Under the pieces are notes generated by a model, which searched no databases, was not told the DNA's origin, and saw only the letters and a program-made list of their open reading frames with translations. Below, piece after piece: positions 11,673 to 25,700 of a stretch of DNA of 64,000 bases. The position numbers and the translations under genes were made by a program. Source of the stretch: Tetradesmus obliquus (Eukaryota; Chlorophyta; Chlorophyceae; Sphaeropleales; Scenedesmaceae); contig CP126206.1 of NCBI GenBank assembly GCA_030272155.1, forward strand, positions 3,833,001 to 3,897,000, written 5' to 3'. Numbering within the stretch: position 1 is the first letter of the stretch; each line of letters opens with the position of its first letter.

Positions 11673-12032
11673 AAACCTTAACTGAGTACGGGCGGAAGAT
11701 TTGTTTTTTAAGCAAGAAAGTCAGGGCGGAAACTCAAACGAAGCGCAGCGGCCCTCGAATAGTCCGGGCCGTTGCATTTTTAGCCTGCGCGCATACTTGG
11801 CCGTCCTGGACGAATGGGATGTGTTCGTTGAACAATGTTTAAAATGTTATAACAAGTTGGTCTGTGTTGATAAATATAAAATGTCGTCGGAGCGACCGGG
11901 CTGAACCTAGCAGGTTGGCACGGGTGTCGGTCCACTGCCACTGGAAATTGGTTGGGCCTGCAAAAATACCTACTCGTGCGTTTGAGCTCGGACATTTCAC
12001 CCACATGCATGTGAGATCCTTAAATGAGTAGG

Positions 12033-12340
12033 GGCGGAAACTCAAACGAAGCGCAGCGGCCCTCGAATAGTCCGGGCCGTTGCATTTTTAGCCTGCGCGC
12101 ATACTTGGCCGTCCTGGACGAATGGGATGTGTTCGTTGAACAATGTTTAAAATGTTATAACAAGTTGGTCTGTGTTGATAAATATAAAATGTCGTCGGAG
12201 CGACCGGGCTGAACCTAGCAGGTTGGCACGGGTGTCGGTCCACTGCCACTGGAAATTGGTTGGGCCTGCAAAAATACCTACTCGTGCGTTTGAGCTCGGA
12301 CATTTCACCCACATGCATGTGAGATCCTTAAATGAGTAGG
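12033..12340 (+). repeat. Representative 308-bp satellite monomer
   Basis: One complete unit from ggcggaaactc to the base before the next ggcggaaactc. It sits in a run of essentially identical 308-bp units (11.7-12.7 kb; again 14.2-15.1 kb), which gives the simplest reading of the basic period. The unit holds the GC-rich hairpin near its start and the cacatgcatgtg palindrome near its end. 308 bp is close to two nucleosome repeats, but that is only suggestive. Confidence 0.95.
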
Positions 12341-15300
12341 GGCGGAAACTCAAACGAAGCGCAGCGGCCCTCGAATAGTCCGGGCCGTTGCATTTTTAGC
12401 CTGCGCGCATACTTGGCCGTCCTGGACGAATGGGATGTGTTCGTTGAACAATGTTTAAAATGTTATAACAAGTTGGTCTGTGTTGATAAATATAAAATGT
12501 CGTCGGAGCGACCGGGCTGAACCTAGCAGGTTGGCACGGGTGTCGGTCCACTGCCACTGGAAATTGGTTGGGCCTGCAAAAATACCTACTCGTGCGTTTG
12601 AGCTCGGACATTTCACCCACATGCATGTGAGATCCTTAAATGAGTAGGGGCAAAAGATCAAACGAAGCGCAGCGGCCCTCGAATAGTCCGGGCCGTTGCA
12701 TTTTTAGCCGGCGCGCATACTTGGCCGTCCTGGACAAATGGGATGTGTTCGTTGAACAATGTTTAAAATGTTATAACAAGTTGGTCTGTGTTGATAAATA
12801 TAAAATGTCGTCGGAGCGACCGGGCTGAACCTAGCAGGTTGGCACGGGTGTCGGTCCTCTGCCACTGGAAATTGGATGGGCCTGCAAAAATACCTACTCG
12901 TCCGTTTGAGCTCGGACATTTCACCCACATGCATGTGAGATCCTTAAATGAGTAGGGGCGGAAACTCAAACGAAGCGCAGCGGCCCTCGAATAGTCTGGG
13001 CCGTTGCATTTTTAGCCGGCGCGCATACTTGGCCGTCCTGGACGAATGGGATGCGTTCGTTGAACAATGTTTAAAATGTTATAACAAGTTGGTCTGTGCT
13101 GATTAATAATATAAAATGTCGTCGGAGCGACCGGGTTGAACCTAGCAGGTTGGCACGGGTGTCGGTCCACTGCCACTGGAAATTGGTTGGGCCTGCAAAA
13201 ATACCTACTCGTGCGTTTGAGCTCGGACATTTCACCCACATACATGTGAGATCCTTCAATGAGTAGGGGCGGAAACTCAAACGAAGCGCAGCGGCCCTCG
13301 AATAGTCCGGGCCGTTGCATTTTTAGCCTGCGCGCATACTTGGCCGTCCTGGACAAATGGGATGTGTTCGTTGAACAATGTTTAAAATGTTATAACAAGT
13401 TGGTCTGTGTTGATAAATATAAAATGTCGTCGGAGCGACCGGGCTGAACCTAGCAGGTTGGCACGGGTGTCGGTCCTCTGCCACTGGAAATTGGATGGGC
13501 CTGCAAAAATACCTACTCGTCCGTTTGAGCTCGGACATTTCACCCACATGCATGTGAAAACCTTAAATGAGTACGGGCGAAAGATTTGTTTTTTAAGCAA
13601 GAAAGTCAGGGCGGAAACTCAAACGAAGCGCAGCGGCCCTCGAATAGTCCGGGCCGTTGCATTTTTAGCCTGCGCGCATACTTGGCCGTCCTGGACGAAT
13701 GGGATGTGTTCGTTGAACAATGTTTAAAATGTTATAACAAGTTGGTCTGTGTTGATAAATATAAAATGTCGTCGGAGCGACCGGGCTGAACCTAGCAGGT
13801 TGGCACGGGTGTCGGTCCACTGCCACTGGAAATTGGTTGGGCCTGCAAAAATACCTACTCGTGCGTTTGAGCTCGGACATTTCACCCACATGCATGTGAG
13901 ATCCTTAAATAAGTAGGGGCGGAAACTCAAACGAAGCGCAGCGGCCCTCGAATAGTCTGGGCCGTTGCATTTTTAGCCGGCGCGCATACTTGGCCGTCCT
14001 GGACGAATGGGATGTGTTCGTTGAACAATGTTTAAAATGTTATAACAAGTTGGTCTGTGCTGATTATAAATATAAAATGTCGTCGGAGCGACCGGGCTGA
14101 ACCTAGCGGGTTGGCACGGGTGTCGGTCCAGTGCCACTGGAAATTGGTTGGGCCTGCAAAAATACCTACTCGTGCGTTTGAGCTCGGACATTTCACCCAC
14201 ATGCATGTGAGATCCTTAAATGAGTAGGGGCGGAAACTCAAACGAAGCGCAGCGGCCCTCGAATAGTCCGGGCCGTTGCATTTTTAGCCTGCGCGCATAC
14301 TTGGCCGTCCTGGACGAATGGGATGTGTTCGTTGAACAATGTTTAAAATGTTATAACAAGTTGGTCTGTGTTGATAAATATAAAATGTCGTCGGAGCGAC
14401 CGGGCTGAACCTAGCAGGTTGGCACGGGTGTCGGTCCACTGCCACTGGAAATTGGTTGGGCCTGCAAAAATACCTACTCGTGCGTTTGAGCTCGGACATT
14501 TCACCCACATGCATGTGAGATCCTTAAATGAGTAGGGGCGGAAACTCAAACGAAGCGCAGCGGCCCTCGAATAGTCCGGGCCGTTGCATTTTTAGCCTGC
14601 GCGCATACTTGGCCGTCCTGGACGAATGGGATGTGTTCGTTGAACAATGTTTAAAATGTTATAACAAGTTGGTCTGTGTTGATAAATATAAAATGTCGTC
14701 GGAGCGACCGGGCTGAACCTAGCAGGTTGGCACGGGTGTCGGTCCACTGCCACTGGAAATTGGTTGGGCCTGCAAAAATACCTACTCGTGCGTTTGAGCT
14801 CGGACATTTCACCCACATGCATGTGAGATCCTTAAATGAGTAGGGGCGGAAACTCAAACGAAGCGCAGCGGCCCTCGAATAGTCCGGGCCGTTGCATTTT
14901 TAGCCTGCGCGCATACTTGGCCGTCCTGGACGAATGGGATGTGTTCGTTGAACAATGTTTAAAATGTTATAACAAGTTGGTCTGTGTTGATAAATATAAA
15001 ATGTCGTCGGAGCGACCGGGCTGAACCTAGCAGGTTGGCACGGGTGTCGGTCCACTGCCACTGGAAATTGGTTGGGCCTGCAAAAATACCTACTCGTGCG
15101 TTTGAGCTCGGACATTTCACCCACATGCATGTGAGATCCTTAAATGAGTAGGGGCAAAAGATCAAACGAAGCGCAGCGGCCCTCGAATAGTCCGGGCCGT
15201 TGCATTTTTAGCCGGCGCGCATACTTGGCCGTCCTGGACAAATGGGATGTGTTCGTTGAACAATGTTTAAAATGTTATAACAAGTTGGTCTGTGTTGATA

Positions 15301-18300
15301 AATATAAAATGTCGTCGGAGCGACCGGGCTGAACCTAGCAGGTTGGCACGGGTGTCGGTCCTCTGCCACTGGAAATTGGATGGGCCTGCAAAAATACCTA
15401 CTCGTCCGTTTGAGCTCGGACATTTCACCCACATGCATGTGAGATCCTTAAATGAGTAGGGGCGGAAACTCAAACGAAGCGCAGCGGCCCTCGAATAGTC
15501 TGGGCCGTTGCATTTTTAGCCGGCGCGCATACTTGGCCGTCCTGGACGAATGGGATGCGTTCGTTGAACAATGTTTAAAATGTTATAACAAGTTGGTCTG
15601 TGCTGATTAATAATATAAAATGTCGTCGGAGCGACCGGGTTGAACCTAGCAGGTTGGCACGGGTGTCGGTCCACTGCCACTGGAAATTGGTTGGGCCTGC
15701 AAAAATACCTACTCGTGCGTTTGAGCTCGGACATTTCACCCACATACATGTGAGATCCTTCAATGAGTAGGGGCGGAAACTCAAACGAAGCGCAGCGGCC
15801 CTCGAATAGTCCGGGCCGTTGCATTTTTAGCCTGCGCGCATACTTGGCCGTCCTGGACAAATGGGATGTGTTCGTTGAACAATGTTTAAAATGTTATAAC
15901 AAGTTGGTCTGTGTTGATAAATATAAAATGTCGTCGGAGCGACCGGGCTGAACCTAGCAGGTTGGCACGGGTGTCGGTCCTCTGCCACTGGAAATTGGAT
16001 GGGCCTGCAAAAATACCTACTCGTCCGTTTGAGCTCGGACATTTCACCCACATGCATGTGAAAACCTTAAATGAGTACGGGCGAAAGATTTGTTTTTTAA
16101 GCAAGAAAGTCAGGGCGGAAACTCAAACGAAGCGCAGCGGCCCTCGAATAGTCCGGGCCGTTGCATTTTTAGCCTGCGCGCATACTTGGCCGTCCTGGAC
16201 GAATGGGATGTGTTCGTTGAACAATGTTTAAAATGTTATAACAAGTTGGTCTGTGTTGATAAATATAAAATGTCGTCGGAGCGACCGGGCTGAACCTAGC
16301 AGGTTGGCACGGGTGTCGGTCCACTGCCACTGGAAATTGGTTGGGCCTGCAAAAATACCTACTCGTGCGTTTGAGCTCGGACATTTCACCCACATGCATG
16401 TGAGATCCTTAAATGAGTAGGGGCAAAAGATCAAACGAAGCGCAGCGGCCCTCGAATAGTCCGGGCCGTTGCATTTTTAGCCGGCGCGCATACTTGGCCG
16501 TCCTGGACAAATGGGATGTGTTCGTTGAACAATGTTTAAAATGTTATAACAAGTTGGTCTGTGTTGATAAATATAAAATGTCGTCGGAGCGACCGGGCTG
16601 AACCTAGCAGGTTGGCACGGGTGTCGGTCCTCTGCCACTGGAAATTGGATGGGCCTGCAAAAATACCTTCTCGTCCGTTTGAGCTCGGACATTTCACCCA
16701 CATGCATGTGAGATCCTTAAATGAGTAGGGGCGGAAACTCAAACGAAGCGCAGCGGCCCTCGAATAGTCTGGGCCGTTGCATTTTTAGCCGGCGCGCATA
16801 CTTGGCCGTCCTGGACGAATGGGATGCGTTCGTTGAACAATGTTTAAAATGTTATAACAAGTTGGTCTGTGCTGATTAATAATATAAAATGTCGTCGGAG
16901 CGACCGGGTTGAACCTAGCAGGTTGGCACGGGTGTCGGTCCACTGCCACTGGAAATTGGTTGGGCCTGCAAAAATACCTACTCGTGCGTTTGAGCTCGGA
17001 CATTTCACCCACATACATGTGAGATCCTTCAATGAGTAGGGGCGGAAACTCAAACGAAGCGCAGCGGCCCTCGAATAGTCCGGGCCGTTGCATTTTTAGC
17101 CTGCGCGCATACTTGGCCGTCCTGGACAAATGGGATGTGTTCGTTGAACAATGTTTAAAATGTTATAACAAGTTGGTCTGTGTTGATAAATATAAAATGT
17201 CGTCGGAGCGACCGGGCTGAACCTAGCAGGTTGGCACGGGTGTCGGTCCTCTGCCACTGGAAATTGGATGGGCCTGCAAAAATACCTACTCGTCCGTTTG
17301 AGCTCGGACATTTCACCCACATGCATGTGAAAACCTTAAATGAGTACGGGCGAAAGATTTGTTTTTTAAGCAAGAAAGTCAGGGCGGAAACTCAAACGAA
17401 GCGCAGCGGCCCTCGAATAGTCCGGGCCGTTGCATTTTTAGCCTGCGCGCATACTTGGCCGTCCTGGACGAATGGGATGTGTTCGTTGAACAATGTTTAA
17501 AATGTTATAACAAGTTGGTCTGTGTTGATAAATATAAAATGTCGTCGGAGCGACCGGGCTGAACCTAGCAGGTTGGCACGGGTGTCGGTCCACTGCCACT
17601 GGAAATTGGTTGGGCCTGCAAAAATACCTACTCGTGCGTTTGAGCTCGGACATTTCACCCACATGCATGTGAGATCCTTAAATAAGTAGGGGCGGAAACT
17701 CAAACGAAGCGCAGCGGCCCTCGAATAGTCTGGGCCGTTGCATTTTTAGCCGGCGCGCATACTTGGCCGTCCTGGACGAATGGGATGTGTTCGTTGAACA
17801 ATGTTTAAAATGTTATAACAAGTTGGTCTGTGCTGATTATAAATATAAAATGTCGTCGGAGCGACCGGGCTGAACCTAGCGGGTTGGCACGGGTGTCGGT
17901 CCAGTGCCACTGGAAATTGGTTGGGCCTGCAAAAATACCTACTCGTGCGTTTGAGCTCGGACATTTCACCCACATGCATGTGAGATCCTTAAATGAGTAG
18001 GGGCAAAAGATCAAACGAAGCGCAGCGGCCCTCGAATAGTCCGGGCCGTTGCATTTTTAGCCTGCGCGCATACTTAGCCGTCCTGGACGAATGGGATGTG
18101 TTCGTTGAACAATGTTTAAAATGTTATAACAAGTTGGTCTGTGTTGATAAATATAAAATGTCGTCGGAGCGACCGGGCTGAACCTAGCAGGTTGGCACGG
18201 GTGTCGGTCCACTGCCACTGGAAATTGGTTGGGCCTGCAAAAATACCTACTCGTGCGTTTGAGCTCGGACATTTCACCCACATGCATGTGAGATCCTTAA

Positions 18301-18313
18301 ATGAGTAGGGGCA

Positions 18314-18411
18314 AGCGCCCCACATTTGCACCCAACTTCACACCAAGAACTTCACGCCAAGAACGTTACACCAAGCAGTTCCCACTGGCACTCACCCTGA
18401 AGCGTGTGGCC
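18314..18411. other. 98-bp non-satellite insert of unknown origin
   Basis: Between gagtaggggc and caaaagatc, which are normally adjacent in the monomer, lies a sequence found nowhere else in the window. It contains three related short blocks built on ccaagaac/ccaagcag and ends gcgtgtggcc. No poly(A), clear TSD or coding potential was seen. Confidence 0.8.
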
Positions 18412-21400
18412 AAAAGATCAAACGAAGCGCAGCGGCCCTCGAATAGTCCGGGCCGTTGCATTTTTAGCTGGCGCGCATACTTGGCCGTCCTGGACGAATG
18501 GGATGCGTTCGTTGAACAATGTTTAAAATGTTATAACAAGTTGGTCTGTGCTGATTAATAATATAAAATGTCGTCGGAGCGACCGGGCTGAACCTAGCAG
18601 GTTGGCACGGGTGTCGGTCCTCTGCCACTGGAAATTGGATGGGCCTGCAAAAATACCTACTCGTCCGTTTGAGCTCGGACATTTCACCCACATGCATGTG
18701 AAAACCTTAAATGAGTACGGGCGGAAGATTTGTTTTTTAAGCAAGAAAGTCAGGGCGGAAACTCAAACGAAGCGCAGCGGCCCTCGAATAGTCCGGGCCG
18801 TTGCATTTTTAGCCTGCGCGCATACTTGGCCGTCCTGGACGAATGGGATGTGTTCGTTGAACAATGTTAAGAATGTTATAACAAGTTGGTTTGTGTTGAT
18901 TGATAATATAAAATGTCGTCGGAGCGACCGGGCTGAACCTAGCAGGTTGGCACGGGTGTCGGTCCACTGCCACTGGAAATTGGTTGGGCCTGCAAAAATT
19001 CCTACTCGTGCGTTTGAGCTCGGACATTTCACCCACATGCATGTGAGATCCTTAAATGAGTAGGGGCAAAAGATCAAACGAAGCGCAGCGGCCCTCGAAT
19101 AGTCCGGGCCGTTGCATTTTTAGCCGGCGCGCATACTTGGCCGTCCTGGACGAATGGGATGTGTTCGTTGAACAATGTTTAAAATGTTATAACAAGTTGG
19201 TCTGTGTTGATAAATATAAAATGTCGTCGGAGCGACCGGGCTGAACCTAGCAGGTTGGCACGGGTGTCGGTCCACTGCCACTGGAAATTGGTTGGGCCTG
19301 CAAAAATACCTACTCGTGCGTTTGAGCTCGGACATTTCACCCACATGCATGTGAGATCCTTAAATGAGTAGGGGCAAAAGATCAAACGAAGCGCAGCGGC
19401 CCTCGAATAGTCCGGGCCGTTGCATTTTTAGCCGGCGCGCATACTTGGCCGTCCTGGACGAATGGGATGCGTTCGTTGAACAATGTTTAAAATGTTATAA
19501 CAAGTTGGTCTGTGCTGATTAATAATATAAAATGTCGTCGGAGCGACCGGGCTGAACCTAGCAGGTTGGCACGGGTGTCGGTCCACTGCCACTGGAAATT
19601 GGTTGGGCCTGCAAAAATACCTACTCGTGCGTTTGAGCTCGGACATTTCACCCACATGCATGTGAGATCCTTAAATGAGTAGGGGCAAAAGATCAAACGA
19701 AGCGCAGCGGCCCTCGAATAGTCCGGGCCGTTGCATTTTTAGCCGGCGCGCATACTTGGCCGTCCTGGACGAATGGGATGCGTTCGTTGAACAATGTTTG
19801 AAATGTTATAAAAAGTTGGTCTGTGCTGATTAATAATATAAAATGTCGTCGGAGCGACCGGGCTGAACCTAGCAGGTTGGCACGGGTGTCGGTCCACTGC
19901 CACTGGAAATTGGTTGGGCCTGCAAAAATACCTACTCGTCCGTTTGAGCCCGGACATTTCACCCACATGCATGTGAAAACCTTAAATGAGTACGGGCGGA
20001 AGATTTGTTTTTTAAGCAAGAAAGTCAGGGCGGAAACTCAAACGAAGCGCAGCGGCCCTCGAATAGTCCGGGCCGTTGCATTTTTAGCCTGCGCGCATAC
20101 TTGGCCGTCCTGGACGAATGGGATGTGTTCGTTGAACAATGTTTAAAATGTTATAACAAGTTGGTCTGTGTTGATAAATATAAAATGTCGTCGGAGCGAC
20201 CGGGCTGAACCTAGCAGGTTGGCACGGGTGTCGGTCCACTGCCACTGGAAATTGGTTGGGCCTGCAAAAATACCTACTCGTGCGTTTGAGCTCGGACATT
20301 TCACCCACATACATGTGAGATCCTTCAATGAGTAGGGGCGGAAACTCAAACGAAGCGCAGCGGCCCTCGAATAGTCCGGGCCGTTGCATTTTTAGCCGGC
20401 GCGCATACTTGGCCGTCCTGGACGAATGGGATGTGTTCGTTGAACAATGTTTAAAATGTTATAACAAGTTGGTCTGTGCTGATTAATAATATAAAATGTC
20501 GTCGGAGCGACCGGGCTGAACCTAGCAGGTTGGCACGGGTGTCGGTCCACTGCCACTGGAAATTGGTTGGGCCTGCAAAAATACCTACTCGTGCGTTTGA
20601 GCTCGGACATTTCACCCACATGCATGTGAGATCCTTAAATGAGTAGGGGCAAAAGATCAAACGAAGCGCAGCGGCCCTCGAATAGTCCGGGCCGTTGCAT
20701 TTTTAGCCGGCGCGCATACTTGGCCGTCCTGGACGAATGGGATGCGTTCGTTGAACAATGTTTGAAATGTTATAAAAAGTTGGTCTGTGCTGATTAATAA
20801 TATAAAATGTCGTCGGAGCGACCGGGCTGAACCTAGCAGGTTGGCACGGGTGTCGGTCCACTGCCACTGGAAATTGGTTGGGCCTGCAAAAATACCTACT
20901 CGTCCGTTTGAGCCCGGACATTTCACCCACATGCATGTGAAAACCTTAAATGAGTACGGGCGGAAGATTTGTTTTTTAAGCAAGAAAGTCAGGGCGGAAA
21001 CTCAAACGAAGCGCAGCGGCCCTCGAATAGTCCGGGCCGTTGCATTTTTAGCCTGCGCGCATACTTGGCCGTCCTGGACGAATGGGATGTGTTCGTTGAA
21101 CAATGTTTAAAATGTTATAACAAGTTGGTCTGTGTTGATAAATATAAAATGTCGTCGGAGCGACCGGGCTGAACCTAGCAGGTTGGCACGGGTGTCGGTC
21201 CACTGCCACTGGAAATTGGTTGGGCCTGCAAAAATACCTACTCGTGCGTTTGAGCTCGGACATTTCACCCACATACATGTGAGATCCTTCAATGAGTAGG
21301 GGCGGAAACTCAAACGAAGCGCAGCGGCCCTCGAATAGTCCGGGCCGTTGCATTTTTAGCCGGCGCGCATACTTGGCCGTCCTGGACGAATGGGATGTGT

Positions 21401-22698
21401 TCGTTGAACAATGTTTAAAATGTTATAACAAGTTGGTCTGTGTTGATAAATATAAAATGTCGTCGGAGCGACCGGGCTGAACCTAGCAGGTTGGCACGGG
21501 TGTCGGTCCTCTGAAACTGGAAATTGGATGGGCCTGCAAAAATACCTACTCGTCCGTTTGAGCCCGGACATTTCACCCACATGCATGTGAAAACCTTAAA
21601 TGAGTACGGGCGGAAGATTTGTTTTTTAAGCAAGAAAGTCAGGGCGGAAACTCAAACGAAGCGCAGCGGCCCTCGAATAGTCCGGGCCGTTGCATTTTTA
21701 GCCTGCGCGCATACTTGGCCGTCCTGGACGAATGGGATGTGTTCGTTGAACAATGTTTAAAATGTTATAACAAGTTGGTCTGTGTTGATAAATATAAAAT
21801 GTCGTCGGAGCGACCGGGCTGAACCTAGCAGGTTGGCACGGGTGTCGGTCCACTGCCACTGGAAATTGGTTGGGCCTGCAAAAATACCTACTCGTGCGTT
21901 TGAGCTCGGACATTTCACCCACATGCATGTGAGATCCTTAAATGAGTAGGGGCGGAAACTCAAACGAAGCGCAGCGGCCCTCGAATAGTCCGGGCCGTTG
22001 CATTTTTAGCCGGCGCGCATACTTGGCAGTCCTGGACGAATGGGATGCGTTCGTTGAACAATGTTTAAAATGTTATATCAAGTTGGTCTGTGCTGATTTA
22101 TAATATAAAATGTCGTCGGAGCGACCGGGCTGAACCTAGCAGGTTGGCACGGGTGTCGGTCCACTGCCACTGGAAATTGGTTGGGCCTGCAAAAATACCT
22201 ACTCGTGCGTTTGAGCTCGGACATTTCACCCACATACATGTGAGATCCTTCAATGAGTAGGGGCGGAAACTCAAACGAAGCGCAGCGGCCCTCGAATAGT
22301 CCGGGCCGTTGCATTTTTAGCCGGCGCGCATACTTGGCCGTCCTGGACAAATGGGATGTGTTCGTTGAACAATGTTTAAAATGTTATAACAAGTTGGTCT
22401 GTGTTGATAAATATAAAATGTCGTCGGAGCGACCGGGCTGAACCTAGCAGGTTGGCACGGGTGTCGGTCCTCTGCCACTGGAAATTGGATGGGCCTGCAA
22501 AAATACCTACTCGTCCGTTTGAGCTCGGACATTTCACCCACATGCATGTGAAAACCTTAAATGAGTACGGGCGAAAGATTTGTTTTTTAAGCAAGAAAGT
22601 CAGGGCGGAAACTCAAACGAAGCGCAGCGGCCCTCGAATAGTCCGGGCCGTTGCATTTTTAGCCTGCGCGCATACTTGGCCGTCCTGGACGAATGGGA

Positions 22699-22744
22699 GC
22701 AAGTGCAAAGTTATGTAGGTCGGCCCTTGTAACTTTCTTGCTTC

Positions 22745-22772
<28 letters not shown>
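22699..22772 (+). mobile_element. Very short LINE 3' stub with poly(A) and target deletion
   Basis: After gaatggga the monomer is replaced by the last ~46 bp of the LINE (gcaagtgcaaag…cttc) and about 29 A. The satellite resumes at agttggtctg. About 35 bp of monomer are missing and there is no TSD, so this insertion was accompanied by a small target deletion. Confidence 0.88.
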
Positions 22773-22776
<4 letters not shown>

Positions 22777-25700
22777 GGTCTGTGTTGATAAATATAAAAT
22801 GTCGTCGGAGCGACCGGGCTGAACCTAGCAGGTTGGCACGGGTGTCGGTCCACTGCCACTGGAAATTGGTTGGGCCTGCAAAAATACCTACTCGTGCGTT
22901 TGAGCTCGGACATTTCACCCACATGCATGTGAGATCCTTAAATGAGTAGGGGCAAAAGATCAAACGAAGCGCAGCGGCCCTCGAATAGTCCGGGCCGTTG
23001 CATTTTTAGCCGGCGCGCATACTTGGCCGTCCTGGACGAATGGGATGCGTTCGTTGAACAATGTTTGAAATGTTATAAAAAGTTGGTCTGTGCTGATTAA
23101 TAATATAAAATGTCGTCGGAGCGACCGGGCTGAACCTAGCAGGTTGGCACGGGTGTCGGTCCACTGCCACTGGAAATTGGTTGGGCCTGCAAAAATACCT
23201 ACTCGTCCGTTTGAGCCCGGACATTTCACCCACATGCATGTGAAAACCTTAAATGAGTACGGGCGGAAGATTTGTTTTTTAAGCAAGAAAGTCAGGGCGG
23301 AAACTCAAACGAAGCGCAGCGGCCCTCGAATAGTCCGGGCCGTTGCATTTTTAGCCTGCGCGCATACTTGGCCGTCCTGGACGAATGGGATGTGTTCGTT
23401 GAACAATGTTTAAAATGTTATAACAAGTTGGTCTGTGTTGATAAATATAAAATGTCGTCGGAGCGACCGGGCTGAACCTAGCAGGTTGGCACGGGTGTCG
23501 GTCCACTGCCACTGGAAATTGGTTGGGCCTGCAAAAATACCTACTCGTGCGTTTGAGCTCGGACATTTCACCCACATACATGTGAGATCCTTCAATGAGT
23601 AGGGGCGGAAACTCAAACGAAGTGCAGCGGCCCTCGAATAGTCCGGGCCGTTGCATTTTTAGCCGGCGCGCATACTTGGCCGTCCTGGACGAATGGGATG
23701 TGTTCGTTGAACAATGTTTAAAATGTTATAACAAGTTGGTCTGTGTTGATAAATATAAAATGTCGTCGGAGCGACCGGGCTGAACCTAGCAGGTTGGCAC
23801 GGGTGTCGGTCCTCTGAAACTGGAAATTGGATGGGCCTGCAAAAATACCTACTCGTCCGTTTGAGCCCGGACATTTCACCCACATGCATGTGAAAACCTT
23901 AAATGAGTACGGGCGGAAGATTTGTTTTTTGAGCAAGAAAGTCAGGGCAAAAGATCAAACGAAGCGCAGCGGCCCTCGAATAGTCCGGGCCGTTGCATTT
24001 TTAGCCGGCGCGCATACTTGGCCGTCCTGGACGAATGGGATGCGTTCGTTGAACAATGTTTAAAATGTTATAACAAGTTGGTCTGTGCTGATTAATAATA
24101 TGAAATGTCGTCGGAGCGACCGGGCTGAACCTAGCAGGTTGGCACGGGTGTCGGTCCACTGCCACTGGAAATTGGTTGGGCCTGCAAAAATACCTACTCG
24201 TGCGTTTGAGCTCGGACATTTCACCCACATGCATGTGAGATCCTTCAATGAGTAGGGGCAAAAGATCAAACGAAGCGCAGCGGCCCTCGAATAGTCCGGG
24301 CCGTTGCATTTTTAGCCGGCGCGCATACTTGGCCGTCCTGGACGAATGGGATGCGTTCGTTGAACAATGTTTGAAATGTTATAAAAAGTTGGTCTGTGCT
24401 GATTAATAATATAAAATGTCGTCGGAGCGACCGGGCTGAACCTAGCAGGTTGGCACGGGTGTCGGTCCACTGCCACTGGAAATTGGTTGGGCCTGCAAAA
24501 ATACCTACTCGTCCGTTTGAGCCCGGACATTTCACCCACATGCATGTGAAAACCTTAAATGAGTACGGGCGGAAGATTTGTTTTTTAAGCAAGAAAGTCA
24601 GGGCGGAAACTCAAACGAAGCGCAGCGGCCCTCGAATAGTCCGGGCCGTTGCATTTTTAGCCTGCGCGCATACTTGGCCGTCCTGGACGAATGGGATGTG
24701 TTCGTTGAACAATGTTTAAAATGTTATAACAAGTTGGTCTGTGTTGATAAATATAAAATGTCGTCGGAGCGACCGGGCTGAACCTAGCAGGTTGGCACGG
24801 GTGTCGGTCCACTGCCACTGGAAATTGGTTGGGCCTGCAAAAATACCTACTCGTGCGTTTGAGCTCGGACATTTCACCCACATGCATGTGAGATCCTTCA
24901 ATGAGTAGGGGCGGAAACTCAAACGAAGCGCAGCGGCCCTCGAATAGTCCGGGCCGTTGCATTTTTAGCCGGCGCGCATACTTGGCCGTCCTGGACGAAT
25001 GGGATGCGTTCGTTGAACAATGTTTGAAATGTTATAAAAAGTTGGTCTGTGCTGATTAATAATATAAAATGTCGTCGGAGCGACCGGGCTGAACCTAGCA
25101 GGTTGGCACGGGTGTCGGTCCACTGCCACTGGAAATTGGTTGGGCCTGCAAAAATACCTACTCGTCCGTTTGAGCCCGGACATTTCACCCACATGCATGT
25201 GAAAACCTTAAATGAGTACGGGCGGAAGATTTGTTTTTTAAGCAAGAAAGTCAGGGCGGAAACTCAAACGAAGCGCAGCGGCCCTCGAATAGTCCGGGCC
25301 GTTGCATTTTTAGCCTGCGCGCATACTTGGCCGTCCTGGACGAATGGGATGTGTTCGTTGAACAATGTTTAAAATGTTATAACAAGTTGGTCTGTGTTGA
25401 TAAATATAAAATGTCGTCGGAGCGACCGGGCTGAACCTAGCAGGTTGGCACGGGTGTCGGTCCACTGCCACTGGAAATTGGTTGGGCCTGCAAAAATACC
25501 TACTCGTGCGTTTGAGCTCGGACATTTCACCCACATGCATGTGAGATCCTTCAATGAGTAGGGGCGGAAACTCAAACGAAGCGCAGCGGCCCTCGAATAG
25601 TCCGGGCCGTTGCATTTTTAGCCGGCGCGCATACTTGGCCGTCCTGGACGAATGGGATGTATTCGTTGAACAATGTTTAAAATGTTATAACAAGTTGGTC

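Larger units (their letters stand above)
11671..22698. repeat. Satellite block, 308-mer runs then 653/964-bp higher-order repeats
   Basis: From 11.7 to 18.3 kb simple 308-bp units dominate, mixed with longer blocks. A segment of about 1.58 kb at 12,640-14,220 recurs at 16,413-17,993, with a partial copy at 15,144-16,413 (offsets 2,504 and 1,269 bp). From 19.7 kb on, units carry the local variant gagcccggac (elsewhere gagctcggac) and repeat at 653 or 964 bp, for example 19739 and 20703. Confidence 0.9.
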
